This document shows positions 50,921-59,541 of a stretch of 64,000 bases of DNA, piece after piece. Within the stretch, counting starts at the first letter, position 1, and each line of letters begins with the position of its first letter. This DNA is from Streptomyces chattanoogensis (GTDB lineage: Bacteria > Actinomycetota > Actinomycetes > Streptomycetales > Streptomycetaceae): positions 13,217 through 77,216 of the forward strand of contig NZ_LGKG01000153.1 in assembly GCF_001294335.1 (NCBI RefSeq), written 5' to 3'. The notes below the pieces were generated by a model that saw only the letters and a list, made by a program, of their open reading frames with translations, ran no database searches and was not told the DNA's origin. Both the position numbers and the translations under genes were made by a program.

Positions 50921-52159
50921 TCAGATGATGTGGGCCTCGGGGCGGGTGGCCCGGTCGGCGTGGCCGTCGAAGCGGGTGGCGGTGAGCGGGGTGATGTCGA
51001 GGAACGGCGCCCGGCCGAGGTAGAGGTCGCGGATGATCTCGCCGACGGCGGGGGCCTGGAGGAAGCCGTGGCCCGAGAAGCCGGTGGCGTAGAGGAAGCG
51101 GCCCGGGCGGGCGGCCTCGCCGATCAGGGCGTTGTGGTCGGGGGTCATCTCGTACAGGCCGGCCCAGCCGCCGGTGACGGGCAGCCGGGCGAGTTCGGGC
51201 GCCCGGCGGGCGGCCGCGGTACGGAACGGGCGCAGCCATTCACGGGAGAACCGCCGCCCGAATCCCGGCTGTTGGTCCGGATCGGACAGGCCCAGCAGCA
51301 GGCCGTCGGCGGTGTCGTTGTGGAAGTAGAGGGTGGAGGCGAAGTCGAGGGTGAAGGGGATACGGGGCGGGGCGGGGACCAGGGGGCCGGTGAAGGCGAT
51401 CTGGCGGCGCAGCGGGGTGACGGGGAGGTCGACGCCGGCCATCGCTCCGATGGCGCCGGACCAGGCGCCGGCGCAGCAGATCACGGTGGACGTGGCGACG
51501 GTGCCGTACGGGGTGCGGACGGCGTGGAGCGCGCCGTCGGCGGTGTCGATCGCGGTGACCGGGCAGCGGGTGCGGACGGTTGCGCCGAGCCGCCGGGCCG
51601 CGCCGAGGTAGCCGGTGACGGCGGCCTTGGGGAGGGCGTAGCCGTCGGTAGGTGAGTAGGCGGCGGCGACGATGCTGCCGGGGGCGAGGTAGGGGCACAG
51701 GTCGGCGGCCTCGCGCGGGGTGATGATGCGGCTGGGCAGGCCGAGGGCGTTCTGGGTCTCCACTCCCCTGGTGAAGGTGGCCAGTTCGGTGTCGTCGCCG
51801 AGGAGGAAGAGGTAGCCGACGGATGCCAGGCCGATGTCGGCGCCGGGGCGGCGGGCGAAGGAGCGCCAGGCGTCGAGGCTGCGCAGGCCGAGGCGGATGT
51901 TGAGCGGGTCGGAGAACTGGGCGCGGACGCCGCCGATGGGTTTGCCGGACGAGCCGGAGGCGGGCCGGTCGCGTTCCAGCAGCAGCACATGGCGGACGCC
52001 GGCCTCGGCCAGGTGGAACGCGATGCTCGCGCCGATGACACCGCCGCCGATGATCACGACGTCGGCATGGTCGGGGAGGCCGGTCGGGCCGGGAAGGCCG
52101 ACAGGTTCGGGGAGGCCGACGGGTTCGGGGAGGGGGACGGATGCCGCGGGGTGAGCCAT
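50921..52159 (-). CDS. FAD-dependent amine oxidase (DAO family), predicted pipecolate oxidase
   Basis: A 412-residue flavoprotein of the D-amino acid oxidase/sarcosine oxidase family. FAD binding is by DVVIIGGGVIGASIAFHLAE and the C-terminal YATGFSGHGFLQAPAVGE; GGWAGLYEMTPDHNALIG is typical of glycine- or imino-acid oxidases. Neighbouring ALDH7 and HglS genes suggest the role of AmaA, oxidising L-pipecolate to piperideine-6-carboxylate, which opens to aminoadipate semialdehyde. Other secondary amino acids remain possible. The N terminus repeats GLPEPVGLPGP-like motifs. It is divergent from a LysR gene across a two-copy operator. Confidence 0.83.
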   Translation of the reverse strand: MAHPAASVPLPEPVGLPEPVGLPGPTGLPDHADVVIIGGGVIGASIAFHLAEAGVRHVLLLERDRPASGSSGKPIGGVRAQFSDPLNIRLGLRSLDAWRSFARRPGADIGLASVGYLFLLGDDTELATFTRGVETQNALGLPSRIITPREAADLCPYLAPGSIVAAAYSPTDGYALPKAAVTGYLGAARRLGATVRTRCPVTAIDTADGALHAVRTPYGTVATSTVICCAGAWSGAIGAMAGVDLPVTPLRRQIAFTGPLVPAPPRIPFTLDFASTLYFHNDTADGLLLGLSDPDQQPGFGRRFSREWLRPFRTAAARRAPELARLPVTGGWAGLYEMTPDHNALIGEAARPGRFLYATGFSGHGFLQAPAVGEIIRDLYLGRAPFLDITPLTATRFDGHADRATRPEAHII

Positions 52160-52201
52160 CGAGGCCGCCTTCCCGTCGTCTTCGAGCGGGACCGCCCGGG
52201 G

Positions 52202-52236
52202 GTGAGCGGATCACTTTTTGTGAGCGGATCACTTTT
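52202..52236. promoter_or_regulatory. two-copy operator in the divergent oxidase/LysR promoter
   Basis: GTGAGCGGATCACTTTT is present twice, exactly, at 52202-52218 and 52220-52236. Each copy contains the dyad GTGA-N5-TCAC. The pair lies between the divergent oxidase and LysR starts, ideal for the LysR protein or another regulator. Confidence 0.75.
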
Positions 52237-52252
52237 GATGGTGGCGGGTGGG

Positions 52253-52266
52253 ACGTCCCACGTCCA
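52253..52266. repeat. heptad ACGT pair in the divergent promoter
   Basis: ACGTCCC and ACGTCCA are adjacent, in the palindromic context GTGGGACGTCCCAC, 17 bases beyond the two-copy operator and 80 bases before the LysR start. Confidence 0.65.
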
Positions 52267-52345
52267 TGCACCGTTTCTGGACGCGATCTTTCAGCAGCTG
52301 TGGTCATCGGCTCTGGAGCCCGCGGGCGTGGGGTACGCATCCGGC

Positions 52346-53242
52346 ATGGAATTTCCGGGGGTCCAGCTCAGGGCGCTGCTGGAGCTGACCCGTAGCGGCA
52401 CGATGACGGCCGCCGCGGCGGCGCTGGGCTATACGCCGGGCGCGGTGTCCCAGCAGATCGCCGCGCTGGAGCGGGCGGCCGGAACGGAGCTGGTGAGGCG
52501 GCTGGGGCGGCGGGTGGAGCTGACGGACGCCGGGGCCACCCTCGCCGCGCACGCCGAACGGATACTGGCCGCGCAGGCCGAGGCGGTGGCCGCTCTGGAG
52601 CGCGGCCGGGGCGAGGTCACGGCCCGGCTGCGGCTGGGGGTCTTCGGTACGGCGGCGGCCGTTCTGCTGCCGCCGGCCCTGCACCGGCTGCGGGAGCGGG
52701 CTCCGGGGGTGTGCGTGGCGAGCCGCGAGCTGGATGTGGACCAGGCGTACACGGAGGTCTGCGCCGGTCGGGTGGATCTGGCACTCGGCCTGGACTATCC
52801 GGATGCGCCGCTGGCGCTGGACGGTGCGGTGGAGTTGGTGCGGCTGCGGTCCGAGCGGTTCGGGCTGGCCGTCGCGGCCGGGCGGGTGACCGGGCGGCGC
52901 GCGCTGCGGCTGGCGGATGCCGCCGGGTTCGACTGGATACTGCCCGCGGCCGGCTCGTACTACGGGCGGGCGATACGGGCCGCCTGCCGCCGCGCCGGGT
53001 TCGAGCCGCGGGTGGTCCATGAGGTGACCGACACCGCCACCTCGCTGGCGATGGTCGGGGCGGGGCTGGGGGTCACGCCACTGACGGAGCTGATGCTGCG
53101 GCTGCGGTCCGAGGGCATTGTGCCGGTGCCGTTGGAGGACGTGGTCGAGCGGCACATCGTGGTCGCGGTCGGCGCCGCCGCACGGCAGCGGCCGTCGGTC
53201 GAGGCGCTGATCAGCGCGTTGCGCGAGGGCGCCGCGCCGTAG
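52346..53242 (+). CDS. LysR family transcriptional regulator
   Basis: A 298-residue LysR-type regulator. The helix-turn-helix occupies residues 1-60 (SGTMTAAAAALGYTPGAVSQ, then QIAALERAAGTELVRRLGRR), and an effector domain with RLRLGVFGTAAAVLLPPALH follows. The ATG of MEFPGVQL is chosen because family similarity starts there; the upstream open frame is promoter sequence. It is divergent from the pipecolate-type operon and probably activates it. No regulator of another class is adjacent. Confidence 0.9.
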   Translation: MEFPGVQLRALLELTRSGTMTAAAAALGYTPGAVSQQIAALERAAGTELVRRLGRRVELTDAGATLAAHAERILAAQAEAVAALERGRGEVTARLRLGVFGTAAAVLLPPALHRLRERAPGVCVASRELDVDQAYTEVCAGRVDLALGLDYPDAPLALDGAVELVRLRSERFGLAVAAGRVTGRRALRLADAAGFDWILPAAGSYYGRAIRAACRRAGFEPRVVHEVTDTATSLAMVGAGLGVTPLTELMLRLRSEGIVPVPLEDVVERHIVVAVGAAARQRPSVEALISALREGAAP

Positions 53243-53341
53243 CGGGGCGGGCCGCCGGCACGAGAACGATCCCGCGGCTCCGAGCGCGTGTCCGGCCGTG
53301 TTCCTCCGGACAGGTCCCTGCCCACGCAGGGCTCGCCGGCT

Positions 53342-53405
53342 CGGATTACCGTGGCCTCGGATCACCTTGGCGACGGATCGCCTTGGCGACGGATCGCCTT
53401 GGCGT
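53342..53405. repeat. 4 x 16-bp tandem repeat
   Basis: Three close copies of CGGATCGCCTTGGCGA (53358-53373, 53374-53389, 53390-53405) follow a diverged first copy at 53342-53357. The block lies in the 304-base gap between the LysR and sialidase genes, which otherwise holds only heptad units and the sialidase ribosome site. Confidence 0.8.
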
Positions 53406-53425
53406 CGGCGCTCCTTGGACATCCG

Positions 53426-53474
53426 ACGTCCCACGTCCCTCACCACCCCACGTCCCCTCACCCCACGACGTCCC
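53426..53474. repeat. heptad ACGTCCC cluster before the sialidase gene
   Basis: ACGTCCC at 53426 and 53433 (adjacent), 53450 and 53468. The two later copies are separated by CTCACC-rich spacer sequence that is itself repeated. It lies 70-120 bases upstream of the sialidase start. Confidence 0.7.
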
Positions 53475-53546
53475 TCACCACCCCACAGCCCTCACCTCCC
53501 CCGCATCACCCGGCCCGTCGTCTCCTGACCCGCCCTGGAGGTACCG

Positions 53547-54797
53547 GTGTATGCCGCCCTTTCGGCGAGAGCCGCACGTTCCCTGTCGCTGGCCGTCGCG
53601 CTCGCCGCCGGCACCGGTCTGGCGACGGCCACCCCCGCGGCCCCCGCCCCCGAGCCGCCGCCCCCGGACACCACCGCCCCCCGCCACCGGCCCGGCCCCC
53701 GCCACGGCCCGACTCCCGGTCACGAGCCCGCTCCCCTCTACGAGTCCACCGATGTGGCGGTCTCCGGCGAGGGCGCGCACACCTACCGCATCCCCGCCCT
53801 CGCGACGCTCCCCGACGGCACCCTCGTCGCCGCCTACGACCGGCGCAACAACAGCGCCGCCGACCTGCCCGGCGACGTGGACGTGATGGTGCGGCGCAGC
53901 ACCGACAACGGACGGACGTGGAGCCCGCCGCAGGCGGTCGCCGACTACGGCGGCGGGGCGGGCGCCGGTGACCCCAGTCTGCTCGCCGACCGGTGGACCG
54001 GCCGCCTCTTCCTCTTCCACGCGTACGGCCCCAAGGGCATCGGCTTCGGCAACGCGGGCATGGGCAACGACCACGACAGCACCACGATCCTGCACACCGA
54101 TCTCCACTACTCCGACGACGGCGGCCGCAGCTGGCGCGCCCGGCGCCTGACCCACGACCTCAAGGACCCGACCTGGCTCGGGATCTTCGCCTCGTCCGGC
54201 ACCGGCATCCAGCTGTCCACCGGGCGGCTGCTGCAGCAGTACGCGTTCCGTAAGGCCGACGCCAGCATGTGGGCGGCCAGTGCGTACAGCGACGACCACG
54301 GGGAGACCTGGCGTCTGGGGAGGCCGGTCGGGCCGCTGATGGACGAGAACAAGACCGTCGAGCTGGCCGATGGCCGCATCATGCTCAACAGCCGCACCGG
54401 CAGCACCACCAGACGGCTGGTCGCCCACTCCCGGGACGGCGGGCTGACCTACAGCTCCCCGGTCGCGGACGACGAGCTGGTCGACCCGGTCAACAACGCG
54501 TCGGTCCTGCGCTACGACCCCACCGCGCCGCCCGGCCACCCGCGGGCGCACTGGCTGCTGTTCAGCAATACGGCCAGCGCCACCGCCCGGCGGAACCTCA
54601 CCGTCCGGCTGTCCTGCGACGACGGGCGCAGCTGGCCCGTGTCCCGGGTCGTGACGCCCGGACCGTCGGCGTATTCGACGCTGACGCGGCTGAAGGACGG
54701 CACGTTCGGGCTGCTCTACGAGTCGGGGCCGTACCGGAAGATCACGTTCGCGCGGTTCGACGGCTCCTGGCTGGGGGCGGACTGCCCGGCCGCATGA
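53547..54797 (+). CDS. secreted exo-alpha-sialidase (GH33)
   Basis: A 416-residue secreted sialidase (neuraminidase), removing terminal sialic acids from glycans. A signal peptide covers residues 1-32, then a proline/histidine-rich linker to about residue 63. The six-bladed propeller begins with the arginine motif TYRIPALATLPDGTL; Asp-box repeats are STDNGRTW, SDDGGRSW, SDDHGETW, SRDGGLTY and SCDDGRSW. The GTG start has TGGAGG upstream. There is no carbohydrate-binding module. Alone on its transcript, converging with a STAS gene across a hairpin. Confidence 0.93.
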   Translation: MYAALSARAARSLSLAVALAAGTGLATATPAAPAPEPPPPDTTAPRHRPGPRHGPTPGHEPAPLYESTDVAVSGEGAHTYRIPALATLPDGTLVAAYDRRNNSAADLPGDVDVMVRRSTDNGRTWSPPQAVADYGGGAGAGDPSLLADRWTGRLFLFHAYGPKGIGFGNAGMGNDHDSTTILHTDLHYSDDGGRSWRARRLTHDLKDPTWLGIFASSGTGIQLSTGRLLQQYAFRKADASMWAASAYSDDHGETWRLGRPVGPLMDENKTVELADGRIMLNSRTGSTTRRLVAHSRDGGLTYSSPVADDELVDPVNNASVLRYDPTAPPGHPRAHWLLFSNTASATARRNLTVRLSCDDGRSWPVSRVVTPGPSAYSTLTRLKDGTFGLLYESGPYRKITFARFDGSWLGADCPAA

Positions 54798-54799
54798 CT

Positions 54800-54820
54800 C
54801 CCGTCGGGGACCCCGACGGG
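54800..54820. terminator. hairpin between convergent genes
   Basis: CCCGTCGGGG and CCCCGACGGG are perfect complements around a single base, giving about eight stable pairs. It begins three bases after the sialidase stop and precedes the converging STAS gene end. Confidence 0.7.
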
Positions 54821-54857
54821 GCCACCGCACTGGCCGTCACCCGGGTGCCCCGTCGCC

Positions 54858-55286
54858 TCACACGAACGGGTCATCGCCGGGCAGCGGCGGCTCGTCGACC
54901 GCGGGCGGCCACGACGGACGCGCGCCGTCGGGGACGGCCGCCAGCGCATGGCCGACGGTCGGGAAGCAGGAGAAGACGCCCAGCGACTGGGTGCCGACCA
55001 GCAGCCGCAGCATCCGGACGCCGAGCGAGGCCAGGAACAGCCGGCCCTCCAGCCGCCGGCACAGCCACTCCAGGGCCAGCAGACAGCTCAGGCCCCGCGA
55101 GTCGCAGAAGCGCAGGGCCGTCAGATCGAGCACGAGAAAGCGGTGGCCGGCCGAGACGATGGACCGCGCCTCCGTGAGAAATGCCTGCTCGGTCCGGAGA
55201 TCCAGCTCCCCGCTGACCCGCAGCACCGCGCACTCCTCCGCCTCGACGACCGTCGTGACCGCCAAGGACCGCATCTCCGCACTCAT
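54858..55286 (-). CDS. STAS-domain anti-sigma factor antagonist
   Basis: A 142-residue protein built around a STAS domain (about residues 8-110) of the SpoIIAA/RsbV kind. LVLDLTALRFCDSRGLSCLL contains the serine (S63) that a partner kinase normally phosphorylates. The C-terminal 30 residues are proline-rich and acidic. The ATG of MSAEMRSL is selected; an upstream ATG would add 14 residues. No kinase of the RsbW type or sigma factor gene is adjacent, so its partner is elsewhere. Confidence 0.88.
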   Translation of the reverse strand: MSAEMRSLAVTTVVEAEECAVLRVSGELDLRTEQAFLTEARSIVSAGHRFLVLDLTALRFCDSRGLSCLLALEWLCRRLEGRLFLASLGVRMLRLLVGTQSLGVFSCFPTVGHALAAVPDGARPSWPPAVDEPPLPGDDPFV

Positions 55287-55660
55287 GGCGTCCAGACTAA
55301 GCGCCCTTTTCCGCCGCATCACCGGCACGGCCCGCCCTCGTACACGGGCCGGACCCGGGTCGCGCGCGGGACGGCACCCGCGGCGGCACGCACCACCGCG
55401 GGCAGACGTACGGAACGCTCCCCGGGCCGTACGGGCACCGGTACCGGCTTTCCGGCCAGGTCACGGCCGTCCTGGTGCGGGCAGAAACGGGCAGCCTTTC
55501 CCCCGTGACGGGCGGACTTCCGGCGTCCTACCGTTGCTATAAACCTCAGGCGGACAGAAACGGGCAGGTCAGTGACCGAACGCACCGTCGGCCGGGCCCG
55601 TCATCCGCGGGTCATGCCGATGTCGTCCACCAGCACCATCGCTACGGGCAGGAGAGCAGC
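55287..55660. other. divergent intergenic region, no gene seen
   Basis: 374 bases between STAS (minus) and DeoR (plus) genes. It contains a 13-base direct repeat either side of a TATAAA at 55538-55543 that could be the -10 element of the DeoR promoter. No gene is supported. Confidence 0.55.
55482..55567. promoter_or_regulatory. direct repeats upstream of the DeoR gene
   Basis: CAGAAACGGGCAG occurs exactly at 55482-55494 and 55555-55567, 73 bases apart, on both sides of TATAAA. DeoR proteins often loop DNA between two sites, so autoregulation is plausible. Confidence 0.5.
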
Positions 55661-56422
55661 ATGAGGGCCGAGGAACGTCAGCACCGCCTCCTCGTGCTCG
55701 CCCGGCAGTCGGGGCGGGTCGAGGTCGCCGATGCGGCGGTGGAGTTCGGGGTCGCCCGGGAGACCGTGCGGCGCGATCTGAGCGAGCTGGAGCGGCGCGG
55801 TCTCATCCGGCGTACGCACGGCGCGGCGTATCCGGTCGAGAGCGCCGGATTCGAGACCACGCTGGCGCGCCGGGAGACCCAGCAGGTGGCGGAGAAGCGC
55901 CGGATCGCGGCGGCCGCGGTGCAGCTGGTGGGCGAGGCGGAGACGGTGTTCGTGGACGAGGGCTACACGCCCGAGCTGGTCGCCACGCTGCTGCCCACCG
56001 ACCGCCCGCTGACCGTGCTGACCGCCTCGCTGCGCACCGCGTCGCTGGTCTCCGCGTCCGACTCCACCACCGTGCTGCTGCTGGGCGGCCGGGTCCGCGC
56101 CGGGACCCAGGCGACGGTGGGCTCCTGGGCCCGGGACATGCTCGCCCGGTTCGTGATCGATCTGGCCTTCATGGGTGCCAACGGCATCTCCCGTGAGCAC
56201 GGTCTGACCACCCCCGATCCGGCGGTCGCCGATGTGAAGACGCAGGCCGTGCGCTCCTCGCGGCGGCGGGTGCTGGTCGGGGTGCACAGCAAGTTCGGGG
56301 CCAGCAGTTTCTGCCGGTTCGCCGAGGTGGGCGACTTCGACACGGTCGTCACCGACGCCGGGCTCTCCGCGCCGGAGGCCCACCGCTATTCCCTCCTGGG
56401 GCCGCAGGTGCTCCGGGTGTAA
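55661..56422 (+). CDS. DeoR family regulator
   Basis: A 253-residue DeoR/GlpR-type repressor. The N-terminal winged helix-turn-helix reads VEVADAAVEFGVARETVRRD, then LSELERRGLIRRTHGAAYPV; the C-terminal part is the sugar-phosphate sensor with VFVDEGYTPELVATLLP (family FLDAGTT region, varied) and the GANGIS and DAG motifs. It is first upstream of a polyol importer and dehydrogenase, which it should repress until a phosphorylated sugar appears. GCAGGAG precedes the ATG. Confidence 0.9.
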   Translation: MRAEERQHRLLVLARQSGRVEVADAAVEFGVARETVRRDLSELERRGLIRRTHGAAYPVESAGFETTLARRETQQVAEKRRIAAAAVQLVGEAETVFVDEGYTPELVATLLPTDRPLTVLTASLRTASLVSASDSTTVLLLGGRVRAGTQATVGSWARDMLARFVIDLAFMGANGISREHGLTTPDPAVADVKTQAVRSSRRRVLVGVHSKFGASSFCRFAEVGDFDTVVTDAGLSAPEAHRYSLLGPQVLRV

Positions 56423-56467
56423 GCAGTCCGGGGGCCGCCCCGGTCGACACGCAGCGGACGGTGTCGG

Positions 56468-56491
56468 ACGTCGAACGTAGGACGTCGGACA
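56468..56491. repeat. heptad triplet
   Basis: ACGTCGA, ACGTAGG and ACGTCGG are contiguous at 56468-56488. The cluster lies between the DeoR gene and the polyol-binding protein gene, 150 bases before the latter. Confidence 0.75.
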
Positions 56492-56637
56492 TCCCCCGCC
56501 CGTACCCACACCATCCACAGCTCACCGCCGAAGGCCCCGCTTCCCCCGGCCGTCGGACGGTCTCCCCAGCGTGCCCGCAGCACGGTTCCCCACGCCAGGT
56601 GCGGCACCCGCCATATGTCCCCAGAAAGGTAAGAGCC

Positions 56638-58011
56638 GTGAGAGCACAAACCCCCCTGCGTAGCCGTACCTTCCGCGTCATGGGGCTGACCTCGGTCGCC
56701 CTGTCCCTGACGCTGTCCACCGCCGCCTGCTCCGGCGGATTCGGCGGCGCGAACGGCGCTTCCGACACCCTCAACGTGCTGATGGTCAACAACCCGCAGA
56801 TGGTGGATCTGCAGCGGCTCACCGCCGAGCACTTCACCAAGGAGACCGGCATCAAGGTGAATTACACCGTGCTGCCGGAGGACGATCTGCGCGACAAGAT
56901 GAGCCAGGACTTCTCCAGCCAGGCCGGCCAGTACGACGTGGCGAGCCTCAGCAACTACGAGACGCCGATCTACGCCCGCAACGGATGGCTCGCCCCGGTC
57001 GGCGAACAGGCCGCCAAGGACACGAAGTTCGACCAGAAGGACATCCTCCCGCCGCTCCGCAAGTCCCTCACGGCCGCCGACGGCAAGATCTACGCGGAGC
57101 CCTTCTACGGCGAGTCGTCGTTCCTGATGTACCGCAAGGACCTCTTCAAGGCCGCCGGACTGACCATGCCCGAGCGGCCGACCTGGCAGCAGGTCTCCGC
57201 GATGGCGGCGAAGCTGGACGGCTTCCGCAAGGGCATGAAGGGGATCTGCCTGCGCGGCCAGCCCGGCTGGGGCCAGATGATCGCCCCGCTGTCCACGGTC
57301 GTCAACACCTTCGGCGGCACCTGGTTCACCAAGGACTGGAAGCCGCAGCTGGACAGCCCGGAATTCACCAAGGCCACCCAGTTCTACGTCGACCTGGTCC
57401 GCAAGCACGGCGAGGCGGGCGCCCCGCAGGCCGGCTACACCGAGTGCCTCAACGACATGCAGCAGGGCAAGGTCGCCATGTGGTACGACGCGACCGCCGG
57501 CGCCGGCTCGCTGGAGGGCTCCGACTCCAAGGTCGCCGGGAAGGTCGGCTACGCGCCGGCGCCGGTCGAGAAGACTCCCAGCTCCGGCTGGCTGTACACC
57601 TGGGCCTGGGGCGTGCAGAAGGCCAGCAGGAACCAGGACGCGGCGTGGAAGTTCATCAGCTGGGCCTCCAGCAAGGAGTACGAGGAGCTGGTGGGCAACA
57701 AGCTGGGCTGGTCCAGCGTGCCCGGGGGCAAGCGGGCCTCCCTCTACGAGAACCCGAAGTACGTCAAGGAGTCCGGAGCGTTCGCCAGGGCGACCGAGCA
57801 GGCGATCAGCTCGGCCCGGCCCGGCAACCCGGGTGTGCAGCCGCGTCCGGCCCCCGGTATCCAGTTCGTCGGCATCCCCGAGTTCGCCGACCTGGGCACC
57901 AAGGTCTCGCACGAGGTGAGCGATGCGATCGCCGGCGCGCAGAGCGTCCCCGAGGCCCTCAAGAAGAGCCAGCGGCTGGCGCAGGAGGTGGCCGATGCCC
58001 ACCGCCACTGA
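56638..58011 (+). CDS. polyol-type ABC transporter substrate-binding lipoprotein
   Basis: A 457-residue extracellular sugar-binding lipoprotein of the family 1 type, close to sorbitol/mannitol-binding SmoE proteins. The lipobox LSTAAC gives lipidated C31. The body includes VLMVNNPQMVDLQRLTAEHF, YDVASLSNYETPIYARNGWL and TWAWGVQKASRNQDAAWKFI. GTG start with AGAAAGG upstream. Its 3-prime end overlaps the first permease by 17 bases. The downstream zinc dehydrogenase supports a sugar alcohol as substrate, but which one is not evident. Confidence 0.9.
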   Translation: MRAQTPLRSRTFRVMGLTSVALSLTLSTAACSGGFGGANGASDTLNVLMVNNPQMVDLQRLTAEHFTKETGIKVNYTVLPEDDLRDKMSQDFSSQAGQYDVASLSNYETPIYARNGWLAPVGEQAAKDTKFDQKDILPPLRKSLTAADGKIYAEPFYGESSFLMYRKDLFKAAGLTMPERPTWQQVSAMAAKLDGFRKGMKGICLRGQPGWGQMIAPLSTVVNTFGGTWFTKDWKPQLDSPEFTKATQFYVDLVRKHGEAGAPQAGYTECLNDMQQGKVAMWYDATAGAGSLEGSDSKVAGKVGYAPAPVEKTPSSGWLYTWAWGVQKASRNQDAAWKFISWASSKEYEELVGNKLGWSSVPGGKRASLYENPKYVKESGAFARATEQAISSARPGNPGVQPRPAPGIQFVGIPEFADLGTKVSHEVSDAIAGAQSVPEALKKSQRLAQEVADAHRH

Positions 58012-58927
58012 ACCGACCCGGCGCAGCCCCCGCGCCCGGGACACCGTCCCGGCACCGGGCAGACGGGCGGCCCGCACCCGGCGCAGACAGCGGGCCATGG
58101 ACTGGGCCCGGCGGGCGCCCCTGCTGCCCGCGCTGGTCTTCCTGATCATCGTGACCCAACTGCCGTTCGTGGCAACGGTGGTGATCTCCTTCCTCCATTG
58201 GAACGCCCTCGCCCCCGAGAACCGCGGCTTCGCCGCCTTCGACAACTACAAGGCCGTCTTCACCGACCCCGCGATGCGTGCCTCGATGGGCACGACCGTG
58301 GTCCTGACCGTGACCGTGGTGCTGGTCAGCCTGCTGCTGGGGCTGGTTCTGGCGCTGCTGCTCGACCGGAGCTTCCGCGGCCGCGGCATCGTACGGACCC
58401 TGCTCATCACGCCGTTCCTCGTCGTACCGGTCGCCTCCGCGCTGCTGTGGAAGCATGCGCTGTACAACGCCTCGTACGGGCTCATCAACGGCTCGCTGAC
58501 CTGGATCTGGGGGCTGTTCGGCAGCGACAGCCCGCCGCAGCCGGACTGGATGACCGACTCGCCGCTGGCCGCGGTGGAAGTGTCGCTGATCTGGCAGTGG
58601 ACGCCGTTCATGATGCTGATCCTGCTCGCGGGACTGCAGAGCCGGGCGACGGACGCGATCGAGGCGGCGCGGATGGACGGCGCCCCGGCCTTCGACATCT
58701 TCCGCTATCTGACCCTGCCGCATCTGCGCCGCTATCTGGAGCTGGCCGCGCTGCTCGGGACGGTCTACGTCGTCCAGAACTTCGACGCGGTGTTCACCAT
58801 CACCTCCGGCGGCCTGGGCACCGCCAACCTCCCGCCAACCCGCCCAGCCTCGGCGCCTCGCTCAGCCTGCACGGCTACCGCGAGTTCTTCGGCGCGGGCA
58901 CCGGCGTCAGCCCCTGGCCGCCGCTGA
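57995..58927 (+). pseudogene. polyol ABC permease 1, 3-prime end lost
   Basis: The gene begins normally after GCAGGAGG with a basic cytoplasmic leader and MalF-type permease sequence (PLLPALVFLIIVTQLPFVAT, the EAA-loop region ATDAIEAARMDGAPAFDIFR). Similarity holds up to TITSGGLGTANLP at about 58830. After that the frame gives PTRPASAPRSACTATASS-like sequence to the stop at 58927, which is not membrane protein. The last membrane segment is missing. The next bases instead encode permease 2 in another frame, so sequence between the two genes seems to be deleted. Confidence 0.75.
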
Positions 58928-59541
58928 TCAACTCGCTCACCGCCTCGGTCGTCTCCACCCTGCTGGTCCTGGCGCTGGCCGTACCGGCGGCGTACGCGCT
59001 GTCGATCAAGCCGGTGCGCAAGTGGAGCGATGTGCTGTTCTTCTTCCTCTCCACGAAGATGCTGCCGCTGGTGGCCGGGCTGCTGCCGATCTATCTGGTC
59101 GCGCAGAACAGCGGGATGCTGGACAGCATCTGGCTGCTGGTCATCCTCTACACCTCGATGAATCTCCCGATCGCGGTGTGGATGATGCGCTCGTTCCTCG
59201 CCGAGGTCCCGGCCGAGATCATGGAGGCCGCGCAGATCGACGGGGCGGGGCTGGGCACCACCCTGATGCGGATCGTGGCGCCGGTCGCCATGCCGGGCAT
59301 CGCCGCGACCGCCTTGATCTCCTTCATCTTCAGCTGGAACGAGCTGCTGTTCGCCCGGGTCCTGACCGGGATCGTGGCCGGCACCACGCCGGTGTTCCTG
59401 ACCGGCTTCGTCACCAGCCAGGGCCTGTTCCTGGCCAAGGTGTGCGCCGCCGCAGTCGTCATCTCCCTCCCGGTGCTCATCGCCGGATTCGCCGCCCAGG
59501 ACAAGCTCGTCCAGGGCCTCTCCCTCGGAGCCGTGAAATGA
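58836..59541 (+). pseudogene. polyol ABC permease 2, 5-prime end lost
   Basis: From about 58836 the frame encodes the body of a MalG-type permease: NPPSLGASLSLHGYREFFGA, then SLTASVVSTLLVLALAVPAA, and the EAA loop MEAAQIDGAGLGTTLMRIVA. There is no start codon or first membrane segment in front of it; the upstream bases belong to permease 1 in a different frame. The 3-prime end is intact and overlaps the dehydrogenase as ATGA. CCGCCAACC occurs twice at the junction (58821-58829, 58832-58840). Confidence 0.75.
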
